64,000 nucleotides of DNA, taken from positions 62,001-126,000 of the forward strand of contig NZ_FUZZ01000001.1 of the NCBI RefSeq assembly GCF_900168065.1, read 5' to 3'. The stretch's first letter is position 1. Each line of letters begins with the position of its first letter. Below the pieces are notes generated by a model. It searched no databases and was not told where the DNA came from. It saw nothing but the letters and a program-made list of their open reading frames with translations. Both the position numbers and the translations under genes were made by a program. This stretch comes from Chitinophaga ginsengisegetis. Lineage in GTDB: Bacteria > Bacteroidota > Bacteroidia > Chitinophagales > Chitinophagaceae. Of this stretch, positions 1 to 8,774 are shown piece by piece.

Positions 1-1448
1 TCAACACAGGTACCTTCCGTCCAGTAATAGTGTGTGTTACCGATATAGAAACCTTCGCCGGTGGAGTTGCGGCATTTAATGTGATGGAGTTTCACATTCT
101 TCATTACAAAGCTGCCTTCCAGGTATTGCGGCTGGGCGCAGGTTTGCAGGGTTTTAGCCTGTAACAGGATGTTGCCGTCATGGATATAAATATTATGCAC
201 ATCAAAATCGGAAGCGCCTACACCCAGTGTAAGACCGAATATTTTAAGGCCGTTGATATTTGTACCATTCAGGTCGAAACCAAATTCATAATTTTTATCC
301 CCGCTCCCGCTTATCTCTACAAACCGGCAGGTAGGTGCATTAAACACGGCTGCTGTACCCTGGTTCTTTACCCCGAGCTTTACCTGTCCGCCGCAGTTGA
401 TGATAACAATGGGTTTCGCGGCTGTTCCGGTCAGGTTACCGAGATGCAGATACTCATATTCTCCTGCAGGAATACACAACGTGTCACCGGGACTTACGTT
501 AAATGTTTTCATGGCATCCGGATAATATATTTCTGCGCGTCCGTTGGCGGTGTTGCTCATTGGCACTACAATACGCTTGCCTCCTGTAACGGGTGGCGGT
601 GTTACCACTCCTCCCTGCGTGTACTGGAGCATCCACTCATACATATTTTTACCATCTTCCTTTGTGGCGGGGTCGTAGGCTTTAGTCCATGCATCGTGTG
701 AAGTGGAACTATAAATAGACAATTTAGCCAGCGGATTGGGAGCCGGCACGGTGGCGTTGATATATTTTATCCAGTTCTTTGAATAATCGGAAGGTACAGT
801 GGGATCGCCATCGTTATGGAATGCCCATACAGGTGTATTATTGGAGGCCACTACACCGGCATAGGCGGTAGTGGGTGGATACATGCCGCAAACCGGAGCT
901 GCAGCTGCAAATGCTTTTGCTTTTGTTTTATCTTCACAGAGTGCGCCCCATGTTAATCCACCTCCCATGCTTAAACCTGTGATATAAATGCGGGAAGGAT
1001 CAATATCATATTTTGTAAGAAGATAATTCTTAAACAGCGTCACATCTCCGGAACCCGGCCATGTGTTGAACTGAGGGGATATTACTATAAATGAAAAAGT
1101 TTGATTGTTTACGGTGAAGGTGGTGGGAAATCTACCATCATTGATTACCCGGGGAAGACCATTTCTCAACACAGAAGATAAGGGAGATCCATAGCTGGCC
1201 AGTTCGCCGTTGCCATGAAAGAAAATGATCAGGGGATATTTCTTACCACTTCCGGGCGTATAGCCGGCGGGAAGGTATTCATAGAAGCCTTTGATATTGG
1301 ACATCGAAGGATCATTGAAAGAACGCGCCGTTTGCACCTGGCCTGAAACAGGGACTAATCCAAAACAGGATACTAACAATATAGCAGCGCCTAGCCTATA
1401 AATACTGCGGCAAAAAAATTGCCTTAGCAATAGCAGATGGTTTATCAT
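1..1448 (-). CDS. Secreted esterase/beta-helix fusion protein (partial, 3' end outside window)
   Basis: The reading frame is open from an ATG at 1448 to the window edge, so the C-terminus is missing. I translated it by hand. It starts with a hydrophobic export signal (about residues 1-37). An alpha/beta-hydrolase domain of the PHB-depolymerase/feruloyl-esterase kind follows: an oxyanion-type FFHGNGE motif near residue 77, nucleophile motif GLSMGG with Ser at about 160, and a late SHDAWTKAY motif that should carry the catalytic His. After a PPPVTGG linker comes a region rich in short beta-strand-like repeats (IVINCGG, VEISGSG, LKIFGLTLG, VKLHHIKC) that reads as a right-handed parallel beta-helix. 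The same two folds occur as separate proteins elsewhere in this locus (25668-26435 and 27462-28868). Role inferred: extracellular polysaccharide binding, deacylation or trimming. Substrate unknown. Confidence 0.8.
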   Translation of the reverse strand, partial: MINHLLLLRQFFCRSIYRLGAAILLVSCFGLVPVSGQVQTARSFNDPSMSNIKGFYEYLPAGYTPGSGKKYPLIIFFHGNGELASYGSPLSSVLRNGLPRVINDGRFPTTFTVNNQTFSFIVISPQFNTWPGSGDVTLFKNYLLTKYDIDPSRIYITGLSMGGGLTWGALCEDKTKAKAFAAAAPVCGMYPPTTAYAGVVASNNTPVWAFHNDGDPTVPSDYSKNWIKYINATVPAPNPLAKLSIYSSTSHDAWTKAYDPATKEDGKNMYEWMLQYTQGGVVTPPPVTGGKRIVVPMSNTANGRAEIYYPDAMKTFNVSPGDTLCIPAGEYEYLHLGNLTGTAAKPIVIINCGGQVKLGVKNQGTAAVFNAPTCRFVEISGSGDKNYEFGFDLNGTNINGLKIFGLTLGVGASDFDVHNIYIHDGNILLQAKTLQTCAQPQYLEGSFVMKNVKLHHIKCRNSTGEGFYIGNTHYYWTEGTCV

Positions 1449-1782
1449 ATAAATATATGGCTTGTGCAATGGTTTTAAAAGTCTATCCTCATAGTCATTA
1501 CTTAAAAGTTCCCGGAAAAAGGGTTTTTATTATTGCAAAGAAAGCTTTTTTTTAATTCACATAATGAAAAAAAATAACATATATCACTACAATAAATAAA
1601 GTATAAATATTTTATATCTATATTTATTTGTTTATTTTCAATCTATCCTCCATTGCGATGCTAATAATTCTAAATAAAAAAACTACCTTTGTTATTCCAG
1701 GCATTGAATATTCCTCCTTTTTTAACCTCATCCTGTAAAAAGACCATTATTTTTCATACAATTTGACTGTAATTAATGGTTC
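1449..1782. other. AT-rich divergent intergenic region
   Basis: This 334-base AT-rich stretch separates the minus-strand esterase fusion from the plus-strand flippase. It should hold promoters for both. A good -7 box for the flippase is listed separately. I saw no convincing -7 box for the minus-strand gene and no coding potential. Confidence 0.6.
1684..1691 (+). promoter_or_regulatory. Bacteroidota-type -7 box upstream of the flippase gene
   Basis: TACCTTTG matches the Bacteroidota -7 consensus TAnnTTTG and lies about 90 bases before the flippase ATG. No TTG-type -33 element is seen at the usual spacing of about 19 bases, so the call rests on the -7 box alone. Confidence 0.5.
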
Positions 1783-3123
1783 ATGGCATTTAGACTTTTA
1801 GCTGTTGTCCGAAACAGGCATTTCCATTCCCTTCTTGGAAATGTAATAATGGCCTTTTTCAACGTACTTTCCTTTGCATTACTGGTTAGAATGCTTTCCC
1901 TGAGCGCATTTGGGGAATGGGTATTATTTCTGGCCACTTATAATATCCTGGATCAGATACGCACCGCCATGCTGCAATCCGGCATTATCAAGTTCAGCGC
2001 AGGAACAGATATTGCTGTCAGCAGGCAGGTAACAGGAGCCGCCTGGTATATTTCCCTGTTGCTCACCTTTTCTTTTATCGTGCTTTCCTTTTTGGTATAT
2101 GCGATTGCCTATCCCTATTTCAGCGCCACGTGGCACTTCTTCCTGGGCTGGCTCGGAGTGATGACTTTATTTTCGCTGCCTTTTAACTTTGCCACCTGGG
2201 TGTTGCAGGCAGCGCACAGGTTTGATAAAATTGTGCAGATACGTATGCTGCAGAACGGGTCTTTCATGGTTTTGCTCGGCGCCCTGTTCTTAATGAAACA
2301 GGTAACATTGCACAACGTGTTGTATACTTATTCGCTGTCACTGCTGATTACCAGTATTTACTGCATGATATTCCGGTGGACGGCCTTAACTACGATGGCT
2401 GCCAGAACAAAGGCCCAGGCAATAGAATTGTATCATTACGGACGGTTGATAGTAGGCAGTATGGTTTCTTCTGCTTTTTTGAATTACTCCGATAACCTGG
2501 TACTCAGAACAATGCTTAATCCCGCTGCCGTAGCGGTTTACAGCATCCCCCAGAAATTCATGGAGGTGATTGAAATTATATTGAGAAGTTTTGTGGCTAC
2601 TTCGCAACCCACTATTTCTGCTGCCGCCAACCGGAACGACTGGAAAGAAGTATCGCGTGCCTTTTGCCGGTACACCGGTACCGTTACAATTCTGATTCTT
2701 CCTTTTGTGATCGGACTGCTTTTATTTACCAAACCCCTGATTCTTTTACTCGCCGCAAAGGCTTATCTGCCGGCTACAGACATTGTACGGATATTCCTGT
2801 TTTCGGCCATCCTCTATCCTATCGACCGGTTTATAGGGGTTACCCTGGATATGATCAATAAACCGCTGATTAATTTCTACAAAAATCTTATCAAACTGAT
2901 ACTGAATATTGTGCTGGACGTTGTACTGGTATTGCTTTTTGCAGATATCCGCGCGGTAGCTATCGCTTCTTCCCTGAATCTTTTATTTGCAGTAATCTTC
3001 GGATATATCTTCCTGCGGCGTTATCTTCCCGCGGTGAACCTGAAAAGCATATGGCGTTATGGCTGGCTTGAATGCAAAATGTTATTGTCAAAAATAAAAC
3101 TGTTCCGTTTACAGTATAAATAA
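1783..3123 (+). CDS. Polysaccharide flippase (Wzx / MATE-like oligosaccharide transporter)
   Basis: This 446-residue protein consists almost entirely of hydrophobic helices, about 12-14 membrane segments, arranged as in Wzx/RfbX-type oligosaccharide flippases of the MOP superfamily. The N-terminal stretch (FHSLLGNVIMAFFNVLSF, then FGEWVLFLATYN) and a central SDNLVLRTML segment resemble this family. The expected job is to move undecaprenyl-diphosphate-linked repeat units across the inner membrane. It is followed after 10 bases by a glycosyltransferase in the same direction, and the pair converges on the large minus-strand EPS operon. The ATG at 1783 follows a plausible promoter. The family is clear from topology and setting; the substrate is not. 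Confidence 0.85.
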   Translation: MAFRLLAVVRNRHFHSLLGNVIMAFFNVLSFALLVRMLSLSAFGEWVLFLATYNILDQIRTAMLQSGIIKFSAGTDIAVSRQVTGAAWYISLLLTFSFIVLSFLVYAIAYPYFSATWHFFLGWLGVMTLFSLPFNFATWVLQAAHRFDKIVQIRMLQNGSFMVLLGALFLMKQVTLHNVLYTYSLSLLITSIYCMIFRWTALTTMAARTKAQAIELYHYGRLIVGSMVSSAFLNYSDNLVLRTMLNPAAVAVYSIPQKFMEVIEIILRSFVATSQPTISAAANRNDWKEVSRAFCRYTGTVTILILPFVIGLLLFTKPLILLLAAKAYLPATDIVRIFLFSAILYPIDRFIGVTLDMINKPLINFYKNLIKLILNIVLDVVLVLLFADIRAVAIASSLNLLFAVIFGYIFLRRYLPAVNLKSIWRYGWLECKMLLSKIKLFRLQYK

Positions 3124-3133
3124 TCTTCAGTTT

Positions 3134-3979
3134 ATGAAACTCGCTTTTATTATACTGAGTCATAAAAATCCGGCGCAACTATGCCGGTTGCTGAACAGGC
3201 TGCAACATCCTGCTATTGATTGCTATATACACCTCGATGCCAAATGTGATATCAATGACTGGCAGGAGGCAATGAATATGCCGCAGGTATATTTTATTGA
3301 GAAACGGGTAAATGTTACCTGGGCGGGATATGGAACTATACAGGCAGCATTGAATGGAATTGAATTTATTGCCGGTTCGGGTAACCGGTATGGATTTATT
3401 CATCTCATCAGTGCCCAGGATTATCCGCTTACAGATATGAATGTGTACTATGATTTTTTCAACGCTCAGGCAGGACAACAATTCCTGGATCTGCTTCCTG
3501 CTGAAGAACTGAAGAAGATGATGCCCAAAATCACCTCTTATCATTTTGAAGATCTGCGGCTGCCGGGGAAATACAGGATCACTGCGTGGATCAACAAAAT
3601 ATTACCTCAAAGACGCCACCCGCTGAACCTGGAAGTGTATGGAGGATCGCTCTGGTGGAGCCTCACACAGGAATGCGCCGAGTGGTGCCTGCATTATATC
3701 CAGGATCACCCGGAACTGGAGCGCTTTTACAAATATACCTGGGGAGGAGATGAATTTATTTTCCAGACCGTTATCATGAACGGGCCGTTTAAAAACAGTG
3801 TGCAGAATAACTATCAGCGGTATATTGACTGGTCCGAAGGACATGCGCATCCTAAAACATTTGCCATGACCGACCTTTTTGCTATCCTGCAATCCGGTAA
3901 ATTACTGGCCCGAAAATTTGATATGGATAAAACGCCCGAGCTACTGGATAAGATAGATGCGGCGGCTAACCGCCGATAA
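3134..3979 (+). CDS. Core-2/I-branching-type glycosyltransferase (GT14-like)
   Basis: The 281-residue protein begins with MKLAFIILSHKNPAQL followed by YIHLDAK, the signature start of bacterial proteins related to core-2/I-branching beta-1,6-N-acetylglucosaminyltransferases (GT14). A FIHLISAQDYPL motif near residue 95 and the GGSLWWSLT and GGDEFIFQT motifs near residues 170-215 are also typical. It is probably a cytoplasmic, inverting enzyme adding a branch sugar to the repeat unit. It lies 10 bases after the flippase and ends at a strong bidirectional hairpin. Donor and linkage cannot be read from the sequence. Confidence 0.85.
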   Translation: MKLAFIILSHKNPAQLCRLLNRLQHPAIDCYIHLDAKCDINDWQEAMNMPQVYFIEKRVNVTWAGYGTIQAALNGIEFIAGSGNRYGFIHLISAQDYPLTDMNVYYDFFNAQAGQQFLDLLPAEELKKMMPKITSYHFEDLRLPGKYRITAWINKILPQRRHPLNLEVYGGSLWWSLTQECAEWCLHYIQDHPELERFYKYTWGGDEFIFQTVIMNGPFKNSVQNNYQRYIDWSEGHAHPKTFAMTDLFAILQSGKLLARKFDMDKTPELLDKIDAAANRR

Positions 3980-3985
3980 AAAAAA

Positions 3986-4023
3986 GAGAAGGCTGGTCAC
4001 CGTGAGCAGCCTTCTTCTTTTTT
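3986..4023. terminator. Bidirectional intrinsic terminator between convergent genes
   Basis: GAAGGCTG (3988-3995) pairs with CAGCCTTC (4007-4014). An A-run lies to the left and a T-run to the right, so the hairpin can terminate both the branching transferase gene (plus) and the EPS operon ending with the methyltransferase (minus). Confidence 0.85.
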
Positions 4024-4040
4024 GTACCAACATTCAAAAA

Positions 4041-4811
4041 TCAACCGGCACTTTTTCTCCATAAGGTGTTAAAGCCACCGGTAAAATTGTAAGGCAATAT
4101 TTCTGCCACCTGGCAATCGAGCGTTTGCAGGAATTTAAGTCGCTTTGTAAGCAGGGAAAAAGGAAATACATCTTCTACAAAATTCGTTTTCGCAAACCTC
4201 ACTATTTTGAAATCGCTGGCCTGCGCCAGGTCCTGTAAGTCTTTACGCGTAAAAAACTGTACGTGATCCAGGTTATCTGCCTGGGACTGTGCGGTGGTTC
4301 CTTTAAAGCCAAGCGCATTTTTTACTTTATTAATGTTCTTCCACAAAACCGGGTTGTTGCGTGCTTTGAGCATGGGTCTTGTTACACACAATTCCCTGGG
4401 GCCGTTACCATTCGGAACGGTTACTACCAGCAGGCCATCGTCTTTCAATGATGCGTGGATCGTGTTCAGCAGCAGTTGCGGATGATCCAGGTGCTCCAGT
4501 ACTTCGCTGCATATTACAGCATCATAGGTTTCGCCCTGGGCAGTAAGCGCTTCCGCGCTGATAGCCGCAAACTTTACGTTGGGATACGTATTGCGCTGCT
4601 GGGCAACAGCAATGGTTTTCTCACTGATATCTATCCCCAGCACTTCATATCCAAACTGCCCGAGATGCCGGCTGATAACGCCATTACCACATCCTACATC
4701 CAATACCCGGCCTCCATCGGGAATATTACTCTTCAAACTATCCGTTATAAAATTGAGTCTTTTTATATCGGTGATCCGATCATATTCGTAGGTGATTACG
4801 GTTTTTGTCAT
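4041..4811 (-). CDS. Class I SAM-dependent methyltransferase
   Basis: This 256-residue protein carries the Rossmann-type SAM motif I VLDVGCGNGVISRHL (about residues 37-51), an acidic motif II-like GIDIS, and AVICSEVLEHLDHP, a hallmark of UbiG/methyltransf_11 enzymes. It is the last gene of the minus-strand EPS operon, 21 bases after the GT4 gene, so it is most likely a methylase of a sugar or of a lipid-linked intermediate. A role outside the EPS pathway cannot be excluded. There is no membrane segment or signal peptide. Confidence 0.85.
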   Translation of the reverse strand: MTKTVITYEYDRITDIKRLNFITDSLKSNIPDGGRVLDVGCGNGVISRHLGQFGYEVLGIDISEKTIAVAQQRNTYPNVKFAAISAEALTAQGETYDAVICSEVLEHLDHPQLLLNTIHASLKDDGLLVVTVPNGNGPRELCVTRPMLKARNNPVLWKNINKVKNALGFKGTTAQSQADNLDHVQFFTRKDLQDLAQASDFKIVRFAKTNFVEDVFPFSLLTKRLKFLQTLDCQVAEILPYNFTGGFNTLWRKSAG

Positions 4812-4832
4812 ATTGAAATTGATAAAATGTTA

Positions 4833-5975
4833 TTATTTACAAAGCTGTTGATATACCGCCGCAATTTTCTCCGTCATACCAGCCACGTTGAAATTCGCTG
4901 CAATGGCAGCTTTAGCATTATTCTGCAAAGTAGTCCTCAATGTATGATCCTTTGCCACCCTCACAATGGCGGCACCCAACGCCGCAGGATTGCCAGATGG
5001 CACCAGCAGCCCGTTCTCCCCATCTTTCACCGCTTCTTTTGTACCGTCTACATCGCTGGCAATAACGGCTTTCCCCATTGCCATTGCTTCCAGTACCCCG
5101 ATGGGGAAGCCTTCCCATAAAGAGGGCAAACAATAAATGTCTCCTGCATGAAGCACCGCGGGTACATCCTGGCGGAAGCCTGCAAATGTTACCTGCTTTT
5201 CCACGCCAGCTTCAGCAGCTGCATTTACCGCGGCAGCCATCAGCTCCCCGTCTCCTATCATCAGCAAATGCAGATCCGGCGCCTGTTGCAACGCAGCTGC
5301 AAAACCCTTTACCATACACACCGGGTCCTTCTGATAGGTCATGCGTGCAATAAAGCAGATCAGGAGTTTATTTTCCGGGATGCCATATTCCGCCCGCAGA
5401 TCCGGGTATTGCTGGTCCGGGTTGAACTTCTGCAGGTTTACACCGTTCCGTACCACGATACCGGTAAAGTCCTTAAATGCTTTGATGCCGGTTTGCCGGT
5501 TGGATTCCGACACGCAGATATTTACCTGTGTTTTACCTGTAATAAATTTTTCAGCGGCAATGCGCAGGCGTTTAGCCAGCGGATGTAATCCGTCATGAAA
5601 AGACCAGCCATGAATAGTATATACCACCGGTAAACCCAGGCGGCGTGCAGCCCACAACACATTTGTGTTTGCACGGGTTCCATGCACATGCACAATATCT
5701 ATCCGTTGGTCCTGCATGAATTTTTTTACTTTTTTCCAGACGCTGATATCAAATGCTTTCTCACTTTCGATCACAAACACAGGAATATCCATTTTCTGTA
5801 AAGCCGTTATCATTGGGCCTTCTGTAAAAGAAAGCACGATGGGATCAAATGCGGATTTATCCAGCGAGGCCACCAGGTCCAGTACGTGACTCTCTCCCCC
5901 GCCAATTTTACCCTGGCGGATGGTTTCAAGTACCCGTGTTCTACCATTTGTTTTGCCCATGTTACAATTTTTCAA
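4833..5975 (-). CDS. Glycosyltransferase family 4
   Basis: A GT-B fold retaining glycosyltransferase of 380 residues. The N-terminal glycine-rich IGGGESHVLDLVASL loop contacts the acceptor side in this family. HVHGTRANTNVL and VVYTIHG follow, and the C-terminal donor-binding half has LLMIGDGEL, SLWEGFPIGVLEAMA (the EX7E motif) and an IASDVDGTKE loop. Its start overlaps the end of the amidotransferase gene by 14 bases, which implies translational coupling. It probably adds one sugar to the undecaprenyl-linked repeat unit in the cytoplasm. Confidence 0.9.
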   Translation of the reverse strand: MKNCNMGKTNGRTRVLETIRQGKIGGGESHVLDLVASLDKSAFDPIVLSFTEGPMITALQKMDIPVFVIESEKAFDISVWKKVKKFMQDQRIDIVHVHGTRANTNVLWAARRLGLPVVYTIHGWSFHDGLHPLAKRLRIAAEKFITGKTQVNICVSESNRQTGIKAFKDFTGIVVRNGVNLQKFNPDQQYPDLRAEYGIPENKLLICFIARMTYQKDPVCMVKGFAAALQQAPDLHLLMIGDGELMAAAVNAAAEAGVEKQVTFAGFRQDVPAVLHAGDIYCLPSLWEGFPIGVLEAMAMGKAVIASDVDGTKEAVKDGENGLLVPSGNPAALGAAIVRVAKDHTLRTTLQNNAKAAIAANFNVAGMTEKIAAVYQQLCK

Positions 5976-7863
5976 TCCAGCGGCTATACCATAACTGGAA
6001 AACCAGCATATTCCATAGTTTCTGATGACTCACCTTGCCACCCGACAAATAAGTTTCCAATAATCCTTCTACGTGAGGTACATTGAAAAGTCCTGATTTG
6101 GCGAGGCGCTCACCCGAAAGATAATATTGCATCTGCTCTTTCAACTCATCTTTAAACCATTCCTGTAAAGGAGCAATGAAAGGTCTTTTCGGACGTTCCA
6201 TTAAGGTTTTGGGAATATACTTATGTACAATAGTTTTCAGTATATACTTATTGATGCCATCTTTTACTTTCAGACTCGCAGGCACTTTTGCAAGGAACTC
6301 CACCAAACGGTGATCCAGCATAGGTTCCCGTCCTTCAATACTCACCGACATGGTGGCCCTGTCTACCTTTACCAGGTTATTATCTACCAGGAAAGTTTTA
6401 TAATCCACCGCCAGCAACCTGTTCAGCGGATCATTCATATTGTCCAGCTCCCCGTTCATATCGAAGTTGGTTTTATAACCATCTGCAGGAACTGCGGTAT
6501 AATAGTTTACTTCGTTTTCTGTGAGATACTGGCTGATATATTTAAGCGCATGCTGCGGCTTGCCGCTGGCCCATATCAGTTTCATTTTTTCGTACCGGGA
6601 AGCAAAATTATATTGCTTGTTAAAGTAAGGGATAATTTCCGGTGATACCACAGACATCGCAGCACTAAGCGTACGCTGTATAGGTTTTGGAAAACTTCCT
6701 GTATAACGGAGCGACTGGTTAAACTTATTATATCCGGCAAACACCTCGTCTCCCCCATCAGCAGAGAGTACTACTTTTACTTCCTTGCTGGCAAACCTGC
6801 TGACCAGCGTAGTAGGCACGGTAGAATTATCTGCAAATGGTTCATCATATATTTCCGGTAAATGATGCAGTACCTCTTTTGCTTCGTTGGGACCTACTAT
6901 CCATTCGTGGTGTTCCGTACCCAGGTGCATCGCGATCTTTTTCGCTTCCTTTGATTCGTCCCACTGCGGCTCTTTATAGCCAATGGTGAAGGTTTTGATG
7001 CGACTGGAAGTATCGGACTGCAACAGTGCCGCAACGCTGGCGCTATCGTATCCTCCGCTTAAGAAAACTCCCACCGGCACATCAGATACCATACGGTAAC
7101 CGTAGGCGCTGTGCATCAGTTCTTCCGTGTGTTTGATCACATCGTGTTCAGACAACCCGGTAAGCGGCTGACGATAGGCATCCAGTACGTTCCAGTATTG
7201 GACTTCCCGGATTGAAGCATCCCCGAGCGACAACTTCAGGAGATGCCCCGGTTTCAGCTTATGGGTATTCCTGTAAATAGTGTATGGCGCCGGAATGTAG
7301 CTGTACTGGAGGAACAGCGACAAACTCTTCTCATCAATTTCTTTCCGGAAAGCCGGGTGTTCACAAATTCCTTTTAACTCTGAGGCAAAAAGCAGGGTGC
7401 GGTTGTGCCAGTAATAGTATAAAGGCTTAACACCGGCGCGGTCGCGGAAAAGGGTTACTTCCTCTGCGGTGCGGTCATAAATAACAAAGGCAAACATACC
7501 GACGCATTTATCCAGGATCTTTTCCTTCCATTGTGCATAGCCTTTCAGCAACACTTCTGTATCTGCACCGGAATGAAAGTGGTGACCCAGCTTTTCCAGT
7601 TCGGTGCGGATCTCTTTAAAGTTATATATTTCTCCATTGAAAATAATGGAATACTGTTCAAAGTGCATTGGCTGGTGCCCGGATTTCGAGAGATCCAGGA
7701 TCGATAAACGCCGCTGACCGAGGCCAACAGAAGCCTGTGGATGTTCGTACACTTCATAGCCGGCGTCATTTGGCCCGCGGTGTGCCATTACATCTGTCAT
7801 GCTACGCAGGATGTCTGCGTCTGATTTTTGGGTAAAATCAATAAACCCTGCTATGCCACACAT
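5962..7863 (-). CDS. asnB: Asparagine synthase (glutamine-hydrolysing)-type amidotransferase
   Basis: This 633-residue protein has the class II glutamine amidotransferase domain (MCGIAGF, with Cys2 as nucleophile) and an ATP-pyrophosphatase synthase domain with LSGGYDSASVAALL, a variant of the usual SGGxDS PP-loop. An LSADGGDEVFAGYNKF segment is typical of AsnB. Classic function: ATP-dependent amidation of aspartate using glutamine. It sits inside the EPS operon, overlapping both neighbours by 13-14 bases. AsnB-like enzymes in O-antigen and EPS loci can instead amidate uronic acids or other carboxyl sugars, so that role is plausible. The gene symbol denotes the family, not a proven substrate. 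Confidence 0.88.
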   Translation of the reverse strand: MCGIAGFIDFTQKSDADILRSMTDVMAHRGPNDAGYEVYEHPQASVGLGQRRLSILDLSKSGHQPMHFEQYSIIFNGEIYNFKEIRTELEKLGHHFHSGADTEVLLKGYAQWKEKILDKCVGMFAFVIYDRTAEEVTLFRDRAGVKPLYYYWHNRTLLFASELKGICEHPAFRKEIDEKSLSLFLQYSYIPAPYTIYRNTHKLKPGHLLKLSLGDASIREVQYWNVLDAYRQPLTGLSEHDVIKHTEELMHSAYGYRMVSDVPVGVFLSGGYDSASVAALLQSDTSSRIKTFTIGYKEPQWDESKEAKKIAMHLGTEHHEWIVGPNEAKEVLHHLPEIYDEPFADNSTVPTTLVSRFASKEVKVVLSADGGDEVFAGYNKFNQSLRYTGSFPKPIQRTLSAAMSVVSPEIIPYFNKQYNFASRYEKMKLIWASGKPQHALKYISQYLTENEVNYYTAVPADGYKTNFDMNGELDNMNDPLNRLLAVDYKTFLVDNNLVKVDRATMSVSIEGREPMLDHRLVEFLAKVPASLKVKDGINKYILKTIVHKYIPKTLMERPKRPFIAPLQEWFKDELKEQMQYYLSGERLAKSGLFNVPHVEGLLETYLSGGKVSHQKLWNMLVFQLWYSRWIEKL

Positions 7864-8774
7864 ATATTATCTGGTTTAGGGTGTTTAAGATTCCAGAAAA
7901 TTCCCTTCCAGAATGCATTCATATGAACCGATTCCCTTTTTAATAAAAACTGAACGGTATTTTTGGGAATGGTGAGAAAAATAAAATAAAGCATGAAAAA
8001 CATCCTGGCAGGAAGCTTTACGTTCCGGCGCATGAATAATATCCTGTTACGTGTAATATAATACGTTTTCAACGGGCTGTTCTTACCGGTGGTCATGGAC
8101 TCCTTGTGATAGATCAGCGATTTGTACTGATAGTATATTTTATATCCCTGGCGTTTGAATTGTTCGCACCAGTCGAATTCTTCATAATACAGAAAATATA
8201 CTTCCGGCATCAGGCCCACCTTTGCAAGGGCGCGGGCAGATACCATCATGGCGCCTCCGTGTGCGTAGTGCGTTTCTGATACGGTGTCGTACTGACCCTT
8301 ATCTTCTTCCCGGCAACCAATCATACTGTTTCTTCCGGTGAGTGTATCCACGGCTTTATACCCGGCATACTCTATTGTTCCTTTCTGAAAAAAATAATGG
8401 AACTTGGGGCTTACCACACCGGCATCCGGGTGTTTGGCAAATACTTCCAGCAGGCCTTCTATCAGTCCTTCGGTAAATTCTGTATCATTATTCACCAGGA
8501 AAAGATATTCACCGGTGGCGGCTTTGATACCGAGATTATTTCCTCCTGCAAAACCCAGGTTACTTTTGCTTTCGATAACAATAGCAGACGGGTACTCATC
8601 CTTTATCGCAGCAACCGGGCTTTCTGCAGAGGCGTTATCCACTACAATGATCTCCAGGTTGGGATAGCTGATCCTGTTAAGGGAGGCCATGAGTTCCACC
8701 GTTACCTTAGCATTGTTATAATTAACAGTTATAATCGATACCAGTGGATAATATGTATTACTTTCTGGCTGCAT
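7851..8774 (-). CDS. Glycosyltransferase family 2 (rhamnosyltransferase-like)
   Basis: The 307-residue protein opens with VSIITVNYNNAKVTVELMASL and continues with IIVVDNAS, SNLGFAGGNN, FLVNNDTEF (the DxD equivalent) and SPKFHYF, the standard GT2 GT-A fold order. YFLYYEEFDWCEQFKRQGY matches the WbbL/rhamnosyltransferase subgroup. A short hydrophobic segment near the C-terminus (FFMLYFIFLTI) may attach it to the membrane. Start and stop overlap neighbouring genes (17 and 13 bases) in the EPS operon. Donor sugar unknown. Confidence 0.88.
   Translation of the reverse strand: MQPESNTYYPLVSIITVNYNNAKVTVELMASLNRISYPNLEIIVVDNASAESPVAAIKDEYPSAIVIESKSNLGFAGGNNLGIKAATGEYLFLVNNDTEFTEGLIEGLLEVFAKHPDAGVVSPKFHYFFQKGTIEYAGYKAVDTLTGRNSMIGCREEDKGQYDTVSETHYAHGGAMMVSARALAKVGLMPEVYFLYYEEFDWCEQFKRQGYKIYYQYKSLIYHKESMTTGKNSPLKTYYITRNRILFMRRNVKLPARMFFMLYFIFLTIPKNTVQFLLKRESVHMNAFWKGIFWNLKHPKPDNICVA

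Noticed and set aside
180..701. 173-codon plus-strand frame at the left edge
   Set aside because: Lies opposite the partial esterase/beta-helix gene, which has a signal peptide and catalytic motifs.
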